64,000 nt of DNA. Source: Sulfoacidibacillus thermotolerans (GTDB lineage: Bacteria > Bacillota > Bacilli > Alicyclobacillales > SLC66). Position 1 is the first letter of the stretch; the number at the start of each line of letters is the position of its first letter. The position numbers were made by a program, and so were the translations under genes. The notes under the pieces are model-generated. The model made no database searches, was not told the DNA's origin, and worked only from the letters and a program-made list of their open reading frames with translations. This document shows, piece by piece, positions 40,335 to 50,535 of the stretch. The stretch covers positions 1 to 64,000 of the forward strand of contig NZ_MPDK01000006.1 of assembly GCF_003144315.1 (NCBI RefSeq). Reading direction: 5' to 3'.

Positions 40335-43300
40335 TTACGCTTCACCCGATGCGCCATAAACGCTTATCCCCTCGCGACCTACGAACGTCGTTACTGCGTC
40401 AAGTAATTCAGCAGTTAAAGCTACTTTTACCACATCTAGCGTTCGCTGCTTTCCAGATGCATAGATCAGTGTAACTGGCACGTTTCCCGGGTGCTTGAGC
40501 AACGTCTGACGCAAAGCAATCAGACGTTGCCGATCGCGTTCTAAATCGGCACTGATTCGGATAAATAACTGCGGTTTTCTAGCAGCAACTGAAGAAGGTG
40601 GGATTTCCTGAAATTTAACTGCAATAAACACATTCTCCCGATTCGGATCACGTCTAGCTGCCACTTGCAAAAGATCCTCGCCTTGTTGAAACCGCATCCA
40701 ATCCTGAAATAATACAGGAAATATGACAAGTTCAACCCGGGCTGTGTGATCCTCTAGTGTAAGAAAGCCCATCGGATCCCCTTTTTTTGTTGCAACTTGA
40801 CGCATCACTGCAACTTTTCCTATCATCTGAACTTCTGTGCGAACGCCTTTTTCCTCTATAATTTGTTGGATCGACGGCAGATGCAGGCGCTGCTGTGCCT
40901 CGCGAACCGCTTGAAAAGGATCATAGGAAACGATAAATCCAATCAATTCTTGCTCCCACAGCGCACACTGTTTCGGATCATCTGGCAATGCTTCCCCTTG
41001 TATCATTTCTACTGAAGACTGGGTTGGTTCATCAAATAGCGTGCGCATCGTCAACTGTCCACCTTGCATCTTTGCTTTGACAGAACCTACCAATCGGTCG
41101 AGTTCAAGTAGCAATTTCCGACGGGAGATTCCAAATGAATCGAAAGCTCCGCTCTGAATCAAACTTTCAATCACCCTGCGCGTCAACGCGCGCGCATCGA
41201 CACGTTCATAAAGATCCTGCAAGGAAGAAAATGCCCCACCTTGTTCCCGCGCATGTACGATTTGCTCAACAGCCGCCACCCCAACATGTTTAACCGCAGC
41301 GAGACCTAATCGAATCGCCACTTCCCCATTAGCTCTTCGCTCTGGTACACAGGCTGCTTGACTGCGATTGAGATCGGGACCTAAGACAGCAATTCCCGCC
41401 CGTGCGCACGCCCGCGCATATTGCTCCAACTTGTCAGGGCGCGACACAGCGTCAGTCATTAAGGCAGCCATGTATTCCGGTCGGTAATTTGCCTTTAAAT
41501 AAGCCGTTCGATGTGCGAGCATAGTATAAGCAGCCGCATGTGAACGATTAAAGCCATAATCTGCGAAACGGACGATCAGATCATAGACCTGATTACCTAA
41601 TGACTCAGAATAACCATTTGCCAAACAACCTGCGACAAATGACGCTCGCGCCTGATCCAGTACATCGCGCTGTTTCTTGCTCACGGCTCTCCGTAGGACA
41701 TCTGCTTCCCCTAAAGAAAATCCAGCAAGTGTCGCTGCAATCTGCATGATTTGCTCTTGATAAACGAGAATCCCATATGTTGATCGCAAAATCGGCTCTA
41801 ATTCAGGGACTTCATAGACGACAGGAAGTTCCCCTCTGCGCACTTTGATGAACGTTCCAATCTGTTCCATTGGACCAGGTCGATACAGCGAGATAACCGC
41901 AATCAGATCTTCCAATGTCGTAGGGGCTAACTCTCGCAAAACCTGTTTGACCCCAGCAGATTCTAGTTGAAAACAGCCATCCGTATCTCCCGCTGCGAGC
42001 AATGCGATTGTGTTCTGATCCATCGGCAACTTGTCAAATCGCACCTCAATTTGACGAATCGCTTGGATATATTCTCGTGCACGATCACAAATCGTCAGTG
42101 TCCGCAGACCCAGAAAATCCATTTTAAGCAGACCAATCGCTGCAATGTCATCCATCCCATACTGTGTTGCAACTACTTCTTCACTACCTCGCATCAGTGG
42201 AACGAGCTTTGCTAAGGGTTCTTTGCTAATGACAATCCCTGCCGCATGCAAAGAAGCATGACGCGGCAATCCCTCTATACGCAAAGCGAGATCTACGACA
42301 CGTTGCAAATGCGGGAATTTCGTCAATAACCTCTTTAGTTCTGGCTCTGCGGCTATCGCAGCTTGTAACGTTATGCCAGGAGTCGCTGGAATCGCGCGCG
42401 CCAGTCGATCAATCTCCACTTGCGCAGTACCAAGTACTCTCCCAACATCACGAACCGCTGCTCGCGCAGCGAATGTCCCGAGTGTTCCAATGTGCCCCAC
42501 ACACTCTTTGCCGTACTTCTGTGCGACATAGGCGATTACTTCGTGTCGGCGCTCAGCCTCAAAATCGATATCAATATCAGGCCATGACACGCGTTCTGGA
42601 TTTAAAAACCGTTCAAATAAAAGGTGATTTGCAATCGGATCAACATCTGTAATCTGCAGAACAAAAGAAACAAGACTACCCGCTGCTGACCCTCGGCCAG
42701 GGCCTGTAGAGATCCCTTGCTCATGTGCAAATTTCATAAAATCCCAAACAATTAAAAAGTAGCCCGAAAACCCCATCCGCGTAATCACGCGCAACTCATT
42801 TTCTAGACGTTCTTGATAGACTGGTTGATCTGCCAGTTGGCGCGCGATTAACCCTTGTTTTGCCTGAAAAGCTAGTTCTTCTTCCTCTGATCGCCCCTCA
42901 GGCAAAGGGAAGCGCGGCATGGACCATTGTTGAAGCGGAAGTTCAAACTGTGCCTGCCTGGCAATATCGACCGTGGCACGCAAAGCATCCGGAAATTCAG
43001 CGAAGAGTTCGCGCATTTCTGCCGGCGAACGCAGATCATACGTCGCTCCTTTTGCACGCAGTCGCATCGCCGCCTCGCTGCTTATCCCTTCACGAATCCC
43101 TGTCAGCACATCGAGCACTTGTAAGTCCGTTTTTTGTACATACCGAACTTCACTTGTTGCTACAAGAGGAAGTTGTGCAGTCTTTGCCAGCTCAGCAAGA
43201 AAACGATGTTCCTTTACTTCCTCTAATAATCCCTGACCTTGTAATTCAACATAAACACGTTCTGTGCCAAAGATCCGCATAAGTCCCTGAAGTATTTTTT

Positions 43301-43757
43301 GCCCACGTGTTATATCTTGTCGCTGTACGGCCTCCTGTAATGGACCTTTTATCCCGCCAGTTAGACACAAAAGTCCAGTACTATGCGCAGCGAGTTCATC
43401 CCATGTGTTATATTGCAACCCATCTTCTTCCTGTAGTGTGGCTAAGGAAGACAATTTCGTGAGTGAACGATACCCTTCCATAGAAGTCGCGATCAACACG
43501 AGTTCAAAAAGCGACTGCTCTGCTCGCACGAGGCGTTCCTTTCCTACTTGAATGGTTTGTCCAATGATCGGCAGCAGACCCGCCTCATGAATTGCTTGGT
43601 AACAGGTAAGCGCTCCATACATACCCCGCCGGTCTGCCACACCAAGCGCCGACATCCCATGCTGCTTGACTCGCTGTACAACTTCTGTGATGCGGGCAGA
43701 ACTGTATAGTAAGCTGTACTCAGAGCAAACGCGCAGATGTACGATCTCGTCCACCAT
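40335..43757 (-). CDS. dnaE: DNA polymerase III subunit alpha
   Basis: The 1140-residue replicative polymerase extends primers in chromosome replication. The PHP domain (VHLRVCSEYSLLYSSARI ... GVADRRGMYGAL) opens the protein; the catalytic aspartates lie in PDIDIDF at 394-398 preceded by GPGRGSAAGSLVSF; helix-hairpin-helix and an OB domain close it (VQMIGKVAVMRQVATKKGDPMGFLTL). The ATG at 43757 follows AAGAAGGAG and lies just inside the end of the kinase gene. It is of the DnaE type, not PolC; Bacillota usually carry both. Confidence 0.96.
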   Translation of the reverse strand: MVDEIVHLRVCSEYSLLYSSARITEVVQRVKQHGMSALGVADRRGMYGALTCYQAIHEAGLLPIIGQTIQVGKERLVRAEQSLFELVLIATSMEGYRSLTKLSSLATLQEEDGLQYNTWDELAAHSTGLLCLTGGIKGPLQEAVQRQDITRGQKILQGLMRIFGTERVYVELQGQGLLEEVKEHRFLAELAKTAQLPLVATSEVRYVQKTDLQVLDVLTGIREGISSEAAMRLRAKGATYDLRSPAEMRELFAEFPDALRATVDIARQAQFELPLQQWSMPRFPLPEGRSEEEELAFQAKQGLIARQLADQPVYQERLENELRVITRMGFSGYFLIVWDFMKFAHEQGISTGPGRGSAAGSLVSFVLQITDVDPIANHLLFERFLNPERVSWPDIDIDFEAERRHEVIAYVAQKYGKECVGHIGTLGTFAARAAVRDVGRVLGTAQVEIDRLARAIPATPGITLQAAIAAEPELKRLLTKFPHLQRVVDLALRIEGLPRHASLHAAGIVISKEPLAKLVPLMRGSEEVVATQYGMDDIAAIGLLKMDFLGLRTLTICDRAREYIQAIRQIEVRFDKLPMDQNTIALLAAGDTDGCFQLESAGVKQVLRELAPTTLEDLIAVISLYRPGPMEQIGTFIKVRRGELPVVYEVPELEPILRSTYGILVYQEQIMQIAATLAGFSLGEADVLRRAVSKKQRDVLDQARASFVAGCLANGYSESLGNQVYDLIVRFADYGFNRSHAAAYTMLAHRTAYLKANYRPEYMAALMTDAVSRPDKLEQYARACARAGIAVLGPDLNRSQAACVPERRANGEVAIRLGLAAVKHVGVAAVEQIVHAREQGGAFSSLQDLYERVDARALTRRVIESLIQSGAFDSFGISRRKLLLELDRLVGSVKAKMQGGQLTMRTLFDEPTQSSVEMIQGEALPDDPKQCALWEQELIGFIVSYDPFQAVREAQQRLHLPSIQQIIEEKGVRTEVQMIGKVAVMRQVATKKGDPMGFLTLEDHTARVELVIFPVLFQDWMRFQQGEDLLQVAARRDPNRENVFIAVKFQEIPPSSVAARKPQLFIRISADLERDRQRLIALRQTLLKHPGNVPVTLIYASGKQRTLDVVKVALTAELLDAVTTFVGREGISVYGASGEA

Positions 43758-43759
43758 GT

Positions 43760-45148
43760 TCACTCCTTCTTCAAAACATAGGCAGGGAACATCATTTCTA
43801 CTTCTGTGCCTTGTCCCTGTGTGACACTACGCACTGTAAACCGTCCGCGATAATGTTCTACAATTTCCCGACAGATCGCAAGGCCAAGTCCCACACTTCC
43901 CTCTTGTCGACTGCGCGCTTTGTCTGCACGATAAAACCGCTCTGTGACATGAGGTAAATCCTCTGGCAAGATTCCTTCTCCTTCATCTCGTATCCGCACA
44001 TACACCTGATCCTCCATCCGCCAAACGGCCACAGCAATGCCTTTTTCGTCTGGCGTATACTTACAAGCATTATCGAGCAGTGCACGAAGAACCTGTTCTA
44101 AACGGACTTCATTCATCTGCACCAACGTCTCTTCTGGCATCGCATTCTCAAACTCCCAACGATGGCTTGAATGAATCCGTTGCCATTTACGCACAACGCG
44201 TTTTGCAACATTCGCCACAGCAATCACTCCACTATCAGCAAGTGATTCTTGATCAATCGCCGCTAGTGTAAGTAATTGATTGGTCATGTTGCGTAGATGA
44301 CTCACTTCTTCCTCAATCGCAGTCACAGCTTCTTGACGTATTTCCTCATCCTCCCAGCCCCAGCGACGCAACAACTGCACATACCCCTCGAGTACAGACA
44401 AAGGGGTGCGCAATTCATGAGAGGCATCCGCGACAAATTGACGCTCACGCAAGAAGCCTAAAAAAATGCGATCCAACATCGCATTGTACGTATCGGCAAG
44501 TTCTGTGAGTTCGTCTTTGCGACGCGGTACTTCGATGCGACTGCTTAAATCCCCGGGTGTAATTGCACGCGCTGTGGCGATCATCTCGCGAATCGGCAAC
44601 AAGGAGTAACGCGCCAAAAAATAGCTACTTACAGCAGCTAAGGCCAGTCCACCAATGGACCCTGTCAATAACAGATAAAAGACAAACGCGATGCTGTGAT
44701 CAAGCGAAGCCACATTCTCCAACCATTGCAACGTCACATCGCCATTTTTCAGATGCAAATAAACGCTCGCCACCAAGATGCGATGGTTTTCGTAATCATA
44801 AAGCGTCACCCCAGGCCCCAACGTCTGACTCGCATCAAATTGCGTAGGAATCCACTGTGCTCGGAAATACGTAGACGACGCAGTCATCACTTGTCCATGC
44901 GGGCCCAGTACCCGAACCATCTGCCGCGGATCCGGGACAATCTGTTTGACGCGCATGATCGCCTCTTCAACCGTACCTTCGTCTAGACGCCGCACCAAAT
45001 CAGACAACCGCGCCACCACGATTTGCTTTTCATTTTCGATCGTGACATTCATAAATTCAAGGTAAACAAATGCGTTAAATAGAAAGAAGATAATCGCGAC
45101 GACAAGCGTAGATAAGGCCACGAACCGAGCGGTAATCGTCAGTTTCAT
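43760..45148 (-). CDS. two-component sensor histidine kinase
   Basis: The 462-residue kinase has a membrane helix at about 10-31, an extracytoplasmic sensor to about 150, a second helix at 152-178 and HAMP. The HisKA box has H244 in DASHELRTPLSVLEGY, and HATPase has LLDNACKYTP, RDEGEGILPEDLPHV and SVGLGLAICREIVEHY. It overlaps the regulator gene by four bases and so works with it. The signal is unknown. It is a paralogue of the decayed kinase at 7889-9252, and its C-terminus overlaps the dnaE start. Confidence 0.95.
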   Translation of the reverse strand: MKLTITARFVALSTLVVAIIFFLFNAFVYLEFMNVTIENEKQIVVARLSDLVRRLDEGTVEEAIMRVKQIVPDPRQMVRVLGPHGQVMTASSTYFRAQWIPTQFDASQTLGPGVTLYDYENHRILVASVYLHLKNGDVTLQWLENVASLDHSIAFVFYLLLTGSIGGLALAAVSSYFLARYSLLPIREMIATARAITPGDLSSRIEVPRRKDELTELADTYNAMLDRIFLGFLRERQFVADASHELRTPLSVLEGYVQLLRRWGWEDEEIRQEAVTAIEEEVSHLRNMTNQLLTLAAIDQESLADSGVIAVANVAKRVVRKWQRIHSSHRWEFENAMPEETLVQMNEVRLEQVLRALLDNACKYTPDEKGIAVAVWRMEDQVYVRIRDEGEGILPEDLPHVTERFYRADKARSRQEGSVGLGLAICREIVEHYRGRFTVRSVTQGQGTEVEMMFPAYVLKKE

Positions 45149-45843
45149 GGCCTTCGCAACACATATCCAACGCCTCGTATCGTATGAATGAGAGGGACGG
45201 CAAAAGGCTCATCGACTTTCATTCGCAAATATCGAATATAAACGTCGACCACGTTGGTCTCTCCTTCAAAATCATATCCCCAAACGCGCCGCAAAATGAC
45301 ATCGCGGGATAGCACTTTATCGACATTGCGCAATAAAAATTGCAATAGATCAAATTCGCGCGTCGTAAGTTCGAGGGTTTTCCCCGCGCGAATCGCCCGT
45401 CGTTCCTCTGGATAGAGTTTCAGGTCCGCCGCTGCTAACTCCTCCCGAGCAGTACCGCGGCGTAAGGCTGCGCGCACACGAGCCAGCAACTCCTCCGTCA
45501 CAAAAGGCTTCGTAACGTAATCATCTGCCCCTGCATCAAGTCCTGCAACCTTATCATCTGTACTATCTCTAGCTGTGAGAATGATAATCGGGGTTTGCTT
45601 ATGCTTGCGCAACATTCTACAAACCTCAAGACCGCTCATCCCAGGAAGCATCACATCAAGTAAAATTACGCCGAAATCTTTTTCTAATGCGAGGCGTAGC
45701 CCTTGCACACCATCAGATGCAATCTCTACATGAAAGCCCTCATGCACAAGTTCTAACTCAATCAACCGCGCAATGCGCCTTTCATCTTCCACAACGAGCA
45801 CCGAAGATGTTGTCACAGGCACGTCCAACCTTGCCACTCCCAT
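45145..45843 (-). CDS. OmpR/PhoB-family response regulator
   Basis: The 232-residue regulator has a receiver domain with the phosphoacceptor D63 ([13 protein letters not shown]), acidic pocket at E19-D20 and K112 in VTKPF, and a winged helix with LTTREFDLLQFLLRNVDKV and VWGYDFEGETNVVDVYIRYL. It overlaps the kinase gene and lies two bases after ytoI. The target genes are unknown. It is the intact counterpart of the frameshifted regulator at 9249-9926, whose winged helix is very similar. Confidence 0.95.
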   Translation of the reverse strand: MGVARLDVPVTTSSVLVVEDERRIARLIELELVHEGFHVEIASDGVQGLRLALEKDFGVILLDVMLPGMSGLEVCRMLRKHKQTPIIILTARDSTDDKVAGLDAGADDYVTKPFVTEELLARVRAALRRGTAREELAAADLKLYPEERRAIRAGKTLELTTREFDLLQFLLRNVDKVLSRDVILRRVWGYDFEGETNVVDVYIRYLRMKVDEPFAVPLIHTIRGVGYVLRRP

Positions 45844-45845
45844 CT

Positions 45846-47150
45846 TTAGCGCTCCAATACCTGAATTGTGACAAGCGCTTTCCCTACCAGTTCATTGCCC
45901 CGATATAATTCCACGTCCACCTTGCCCATTTTGCGCCCCGAATCAATGACGCGCGCGCGCGCATCAATTCTCTGATCAATTTGCACCGGTTTAAGAAAAT
46001 AGAGCGTACTATTCTCAATGAGCATATTCGCATCTTTGATTTTGCGTAAAGCTTGCATCGCAGCTTCGCCAATAATGGTTGTAAAGGCGCCAATTGACAA
46101 TGAGCCGTGTGGCGTGGACATTTGCGGAGTCACTTCACCAGAGAGCAAAACTGCCTTATCCTCTACATTAGCCACGAAGCGTCCAAGCACGATGTCTTCG
46201 ATCGTATCGCCAATTTGCGGCTGCTTTTGATTGTACTGAAGTGCCTTGATCACATCTTGACGACTAATGACACCCACAAGTCGCTTATACTCAATGACCG
46301 GGAGCAGTTCGAGACCCTCCCAGACCATCATGTGCGCGGCTGCAGCAACTGATGTTTTTGGCGTCACTGAGATGGGTTGTTTCGTCATCACTTTTTCAAT
46401 TACCGTATCTGAATCTTGCCCATACCCGTCCCGTGCCGCAATGACCCCAACAAGTTTCCCGTCTTCTTGCAATACTGGGAAACGGGAATGCCCTGTCTGC
46501 TTAACGAGCTCTCGATAGTCACCAATCGTTCGATCTGCAGTTAAAATAGCTGGCGGCTCCTGACTGAGCAAATCTTCGACCAGTAACACTTCTTTTTTAA
46601 TCAACCGGTCATAGATCGCCCGATTGATTAAAGATGCTACAGAAAATGTATCATACGCTGAGGAAATAATCGGTAAATCTAAACGATCCGCGAGGTGAAT
46701 CACCGCGGCATTCGTCGTAAATCCTCCCGTAATCAGCACGGCAGCCCCATGCTCTAAAGCAGCCATATGCACCGCTTCACGGTTGCCCACGATCACCAGT
46801 AACCCAGGATCTACGTATTTGACCATGTCTTGAATTTCCATTGCCGCAATCACGAACTTTTGCAATGTCTTGTGCAATCCACTTCGTCCGCCAAGGACAG
46901 AGCCATCAATGATGTTCACGACTTCAGCAAACGTCAGGCGATCAATATCGCGCCGCTGCTTCTTTTCAATGCGCACCGTGCCCACTCGTTCAATCGTTGT
47001 AACGAGTCCTTGACCTTCCGCTTCTTTAATCGCGCGGTAGGCTGTTCCTTCACTTACTTGTAGTTGTTTAGCAATCTGCCGCACCGAAATCTTGTGGCCG
47101 ATCGGCAAATCTTCAATGTGTTTCAATATTTGATCGTGTTTTGTCGACAT
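45846..47150 (-). CDS. ytoI: YtoI-like regulator: HTH, DRTGG, CBS pair and hot-dog domain
   Basis: The 434-residue protein joins an N-terminal helix-turn-helix (VRQIAKQLQVSEGTAYRAIKEAEGQG), a DRTGG domain (residues about 80-190; LVIVGNREAVHMAALEHGAAVLITGG), two CBS repeats (about 195-310; PAILTADRTIGDYRELVKQTG and MTKQPISVTPKTSVAAAA) and a C-terminal acyl-CoA thioesterase-like hot-dog fold. The layout is that of B. subtilis YtoI. CBS domains bind adenosyl ligands, so it may sense a nucleotide or acyl-CoA. The ATG at 47150 follows GAGGA. Confidence 0.85.
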   Translation of the reverse strand: MSTKHDQILKHIEDLPIGHKISVRQIAKQLQVSEGTAYRAIKEAEGQGLVTTIERVGTVRIEKKQRRDIDRLTFAEVVNIIDGSVLGGRSGLHKTLQKFVIAAMEIQDMVKYVDPGLLVIVGNREAVHMAALEHGAAVLITGGFTTNAAVIHLADRLDLPIISSAYDTFSVASLINRAIYDRLIKKEVLLVEDLLSQEPPAILTADRTIGDYRELVKQTGHSRFPVLQEDGKLVGVIAARDGYGQDSDTVIEKVMTKQPISVTPKTSVAAAAHMMVWEGLELLPVIEYKRLVGVISRQDVIKALQYNQKQPQIGDTIEDIVLGRFVANVEDKAVLLSGEVTPQMSTPHGSLSIGAFTTIIGEAAMQALRKIKDANMLIENSTLYFLKPVQIDQRIDARARVIDSGRKMGKVDVELYRGNELVGKALVTIQVLER

Positions 47151-47190
47151 ACTGTTCCTCGCCCTCAGGTCGCTGTGTCTATTATACAAC

Positions 47191-47235
47191 AGACAGAAAA
47201 AAAGTGCCCTTTTCATAAAAAGGCACCTTCTGTCT
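47191..47235 (-). terminator. terminator after the homocysteine methyltransferase/MTHFR gene
   Basis: Nested pairing: AGACAGAA (47191-47198) with TTCTGTCT (47228-47235) outside, GTGCC/GGCAC inside, with a T-run on the minus strand (complement of the AAAAAAA at 47197-47203). It separates that gene from ytoI. Confidence 0.7.
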
Positions 47236-47269
47236 TTGTACCTCTATGACGCAGTGGTACAGGGATTCA

Positions 47270-49183
47270 CTAGTGATCATTGTGCATCATTTTTGCTTTT
47301 TCTTTTACATAACGCGTTAAATCTGCTGTCATTTCATAGCGCAACAACGGAGTAATGAGATAAATGCCATGAAAGTGTTCCATAGCTGCATCAATGAGTT
47401 CGCGCGCAATTGCGACACCTTCTTCGCGCGCCCTCGCACCCTGAAATAAAGACATGCGCCGCCTTGCTTCTTGCGACAACGAGATTCCTGGGACTTCATT
47501 GTGCAGGAACTCCGCATTGCGTTGGCTTAAAAGTGGCATGACACCTACAAAGATTGGCACCGCAAGATGCTTTGTCGCATCGTATAACACCGCAAAAAAG
47601 TCAGGATCAAAAATCGGCTGTGTCATAATAAAATCGGCTCCCGCCTCCACCTTGCGTTCAAGCCGTTTGATCGCTTTATCAAAGTGCCGTACATGTGGAT
47701 TAAATGCGGCTCCCACAACAAACGTGGCAGTTTCTTCGAGTGTTTTCCCCGAAAACGCAATTCCCTGATTTAATTGTTTCACCATACGAATCATATCAAA
47801 TGACGAAACATCAAAGACTGACGTTGCACCCGGCAAATCGCCAAACCGAGAAGGATCTCCTGTCACGACGAGGATCTGCGAAATCCCAAGCGCATGCAAT
47901 CCCATTAAGTGCGACTGCTGACCAATCAAATTGCGATCACGACAAGAAATATGCAACAATGGTTCAACCCCACGTTGTTTCATAAGCGCCCCGAGCGCCA
48001 TATTGCTCATGCGCGTCATGGCAAGGGAATTGTCTGCCAGTGTCACTGCATCTGCACCAGCATCCCGCAATGCTTGCGCCCCCACTAAAAATTTTTCAGC
48101 AAAAAGGTCTTTAGGCGGATCAAGTTCTACAATAACTGTATACTCCCTGCGCACCTTTTCTGAAACGGGTTCTATCCCGACATGGGCGCCATCGTTACGA
48201 AAAATGGTTTGCACTGGCTGTGAACGCGTTACTTCTGCTGTGACTATGGGCTCAACTTGCTGAATTCGCTTTTCAGTCAAGACCTTCTTTGCAGCAGGAG
48301 CAAGCGGGGACAATTGCCCGACAGCCTGCGCCATAGCCCGCACATGATCCGGTGTAGTACCACAGCACCCCCCAATGATGCGCACCCCAAGAGCGCGAAA
48401 CTGTACCGCTGCTGCTGCAAAATATTCCGGTTCTGAAGGATAGGCATATTCTCCATCTGTCATACTGAGCAACCCTGCATTAGGGTATACAGAGAGTGCC
48501 GCGTGTTCTGGCACCGTAATCGCTTGTAAAACACGCTGCATATCGGCCGGTCCAAAACGGCAATTCAAACCAATTACATCTGCCCCTTGTGCATATAACC
48601 TGCGAAACGCTTCTTCCACCGCCACTCCATCGCGCGTGACGTGCAAATCGAGTAAAGCAAGCTGCGCCATGATGGGCTTATCTGTCAAATTGCGAACCAC
48701 GCGCAATGCTGTTTGCAACTCGCGAAAATCTAAAAAAGTCTCTAGCAAAATCGCATCAGGGTCTTCTTCTAACAGTGCACTCGCTTGTTCTGCATATGCT
48801 CGTTGCAAATCAATTGGCGGAGCTAGTGTTCGCCTCGCGCCCGTAACCGATCCGATCGTACCCACAACAAAGGCGTCGTCTTTTGCTGCAGCACGCGCTA
48901 AACGGACAGCAGCGCGGTTAATCTCTTTGAGTTGTCCTTCCAAGCCATAGCGCTCAAGACCTGCTCGATGGGCGCCAAACGTATTGGTCTCAATCAACTG
49001 CGCCCCTGCTTCAACATAGGAACGGTGAACCGTTGCAACCACTTCAGGTTTTAGCACACTGAGTTCCTCATAGCACACACCTACAGGAACACCCAAGCGA
49101 TAGAGTTGAGTGGCCATGGCTCCATCGCCAATCACGAGATGGTCTTTTATAAAATCACGTAGTGATTGTTTCCCCGTTCCCAT
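47270..49183 (-). CDS. bifunctional homocysteine S-methyltransferase / methylenetetrahydrofolate reductase
   Basis: The 637-residue fusion has an N-terminal methyltransferase domain with the zinc ligands C208 (GLNCRFGP), C273 and C274 (IGGCCGTTPDH), and a C-terminal MetF-type FAD domain from about residue 345 (YTVIVELDPPKDLFAEKF ... FIMTQPIFDPDFF). It makes methyl-THF and methylates homocysteine to methionine, like B. subtilis YitJ. It follows a TauE/SafE gene by 45 bases. No S-box leader fits in that gap. Confidence 0.93.
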   Translation of the reverse strand: MGTGKQSLRDFIKDHLVIGDGAMATQLYRLGVPVGVCYEELSVLKPEVVATVHRSYVEAGAQLIETNTFGAHRAGLERYGLEGQLKEINRAAVRLARAAAKDDAFVVGTIGSVTGARRTLAPPIDLQRAYAEQASALLEEDPDAILLETFLDFRELQTALRVVRNLTDKPIMAQLALLDLHVTRDGVAVEEAFRRLYAQGADVIGLNCRFGPADMQRVLQAITVPEHAALSVYPNAGLLSMTDGEYAYPSEPEYFAAAAVQFRALGVRIIGGCCGTTPDHVRAMAQAVGQLSPLAPAAKKVLTEKRIQQVEPIVTAEVTRSQPVQTIFRNDGAHVGIEPVSEKVRREYTVIVELDPPKDLFAEKFLVGAQALRDAGADAVTLADNSLAMTRMSNMALGALMKQRGVEPLLHISCRDRNLIGQQSHLMGLHALGISQILVVTGDPSRFGDLPGATSVFDVSSFDMIRMVKQLNQGIAFSGKTLEETATFVVGAAFNPHVRHFDKAIKRLERKVEAGADFIMTQPIFDPDFFAVLYDATKHLAVPIFVGVMPLLSQRNAEFLHNEVPGISLSQEARRRMSLFQGARAREEGVAIARELIDAAMEHFHGIYLITPLLRYEMTADLTRYVKEKAKMMHNDH

Positions 49184-49228
49184 AGCTCTCCCCTTCTTGC
49201 GAAAATCCCTTTGTTCTCGAAGATTTAT

Positions 49229-49990
49229 CTAAAATATAGAGACTGCCATCTTGATCGATAAAACCACTGCCGCCGCAATAAACAGAGGTCGGATCAAGCG
49301 CGCTCCTCGTTTGATCGCCATGCGGGAACCAACCCGTGCACCCAACATCATCGCGAAACCCATGGGCAGCCCAAACATGTACATGACTTTGCCTCGCGTA
49401 GCAAACAGCAAGAGTGCCGCCACATTACTTGTAAAATTAAGGACACGCCCATTACCTGCTGCTGATAGAAAATCAAAGCGAAAGAGCGAAAGAAACGCAA
49501 ACAGCAAAAACGAACCCGTTCCTGGCCCGACAAATCCGTCATAAAAACCCAGCCCAAAGGCTACGACAATTGCAAGAACAATTCTTTTTCCAGTCAATCC
49601 GCGAAATGTATTCGAAGCACCTAAATGCCTTTTCCAAAGTGTAATTGTCGTGATCAAAACAATAGCTATAAAAATGATCAATTTTAGATAGGTCTCATTG
49701 ACTTGTAACACCGTGTTTGCACCGATAAGAGCTCCAATAAAAGTAAATGGAATCATCCAACGCAATAACGGAAAGTACAGATTCTGCGAGCGCAAATACG
49801 TAAATGAGCTCGTAGATGAGGCAAACGTCCCAGCCAATTTATTTGTCCCAAGCGCAAAGTACGGCGGCATCCCTGTCCACAGCAAGGTAGGTAAAGTAAT
49901 GACACCCCCACCCCCCACCACTGAATCAAACAATCCAGCGATAAAACCGCCGAAGATCAGCGCAAGGAACACAAGCACCATTTGATGCAC
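49229..49990 (-). CDS. TauE/SafE-family membrane permease
   Basis: The 253-residue protein has eight hydrophobic helices in two halves: the family opening GGFIAGLFDSVVGGGGVITLPTLL in the first and GFYDGFVGPGTGSFLLFAF in the second. It probably exports a sulfur anion such as sulfite. An ATG at 49981 is another possible start. It precedes the methionine-synthesis fusion gene by 45 bases, so both sit in a sulfur-related unit. It is only distantly similar to the permease of the ars island at 19768-20514. Confidence 0.88.
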   Translation of the reverse strand: MHQMVLVFLALIFGGFIAGLFDSVVGGGGVITLPTLLWTGMPPYFALGTNKLAGTFASSTSSFTYLRSQNLYFPLLRWMIPFTFIGALIGANTVLQVNETYLKLIIFIAIVLITTITLWKRHLGASNTFRGLTGKRIVLAIVVAFGLGFYDGFVGPGTGSFLLFAFLSLFRFDFLSAAGNGRVLNFTSNVAALLLFATRGKVMYMFGLPMGFAMMLGARVGSRMAIKRGARLIRPLFIAAAVVLSIKMAVSIF

Positions 49991-50040
49991 GATCCGTCCC
50001 CCTTCACCGCACTACAAGCATTGAAATGCTCCCATTTTGC

Positions 50041-50520
50041 TTAGTGAAGCGGCACGCGGACATCTTCGCCAATTAACGTTACACAACCATCTTCTAGCGT
50101 CAAGGTGGCAACAGACAGCGCAAAAAGCGGCTGCAAAACTTGCACGAGATCAATCAAGACGACCGTCCCTACTACCTGAACCGCAGACCCAAACGGAGCT
50201 GTAACATGCTGCAGTGCACGAGTCAGCAAAGGACGCGGTACACGGACCCATTTTGATACGGCCACATCAAAGGCAACCACGCTCCCGCCCATGCGCACAA
50301 GCGCATCAGCGAGAGCCTCTTGGTTTCGTGCAAGCCACTCCGACAAATCCACTTTTTGCAGGGTAACATCAAAATCGAGCCAACTCGTTTGTAAGGTCGC
50401 ATAGATGCTGTGTGTGAAGACATGCACGTGCGCCAACGCATAACCGTCCTCCAACTGCTCATTTAGCGCATCTTGCAAGTCTTCTTGATTCATCGACAAG
50501 GAGATCGAGCGAAATCTCAA
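50041..50520 (-). CDS. hypothetical protein
   Basis: The 159-residue product has no recognised domain. It appears alpha/beta, is predominantly hydrophobic in its second half (VVGTVVLIDLVQVLQPLFALSVATL) but has no clear membrane helix pair. It follows the HTH/coiled-coil gene by 15 bases on the same strand, so the two are likely one operon. Start at 50520 or at M10 (MNQEDLQDALNEQL). Function unknown. Confidence 0.6.
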   Translation of the reverse strand: MRFRSISLSMNQEDLQDALNEQLEDGYALAHVHVFTHSIYATLQTSWLDFDVTLQKVDLSEWLARNQEALADALVRMGGSVVAFDVAVSKWVRVPRPLLTRALQHVTAPFGSAVQVVGTVVLIDLVQVLQPLFALSVATLTLEDGCVTLIGEDVRVPLH

Positions 50521-50535
50521 ACGAATCCCCTCCGT

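Noticed and set aside
49184-50040. S-box (SAM) riboswitch before the homocysteine methyltransferase/MTHFR gene or its TauE partner
   Set aside because: The gaps are only 45 and 50 bases, too short for an S-box, and no matching motif was seen.
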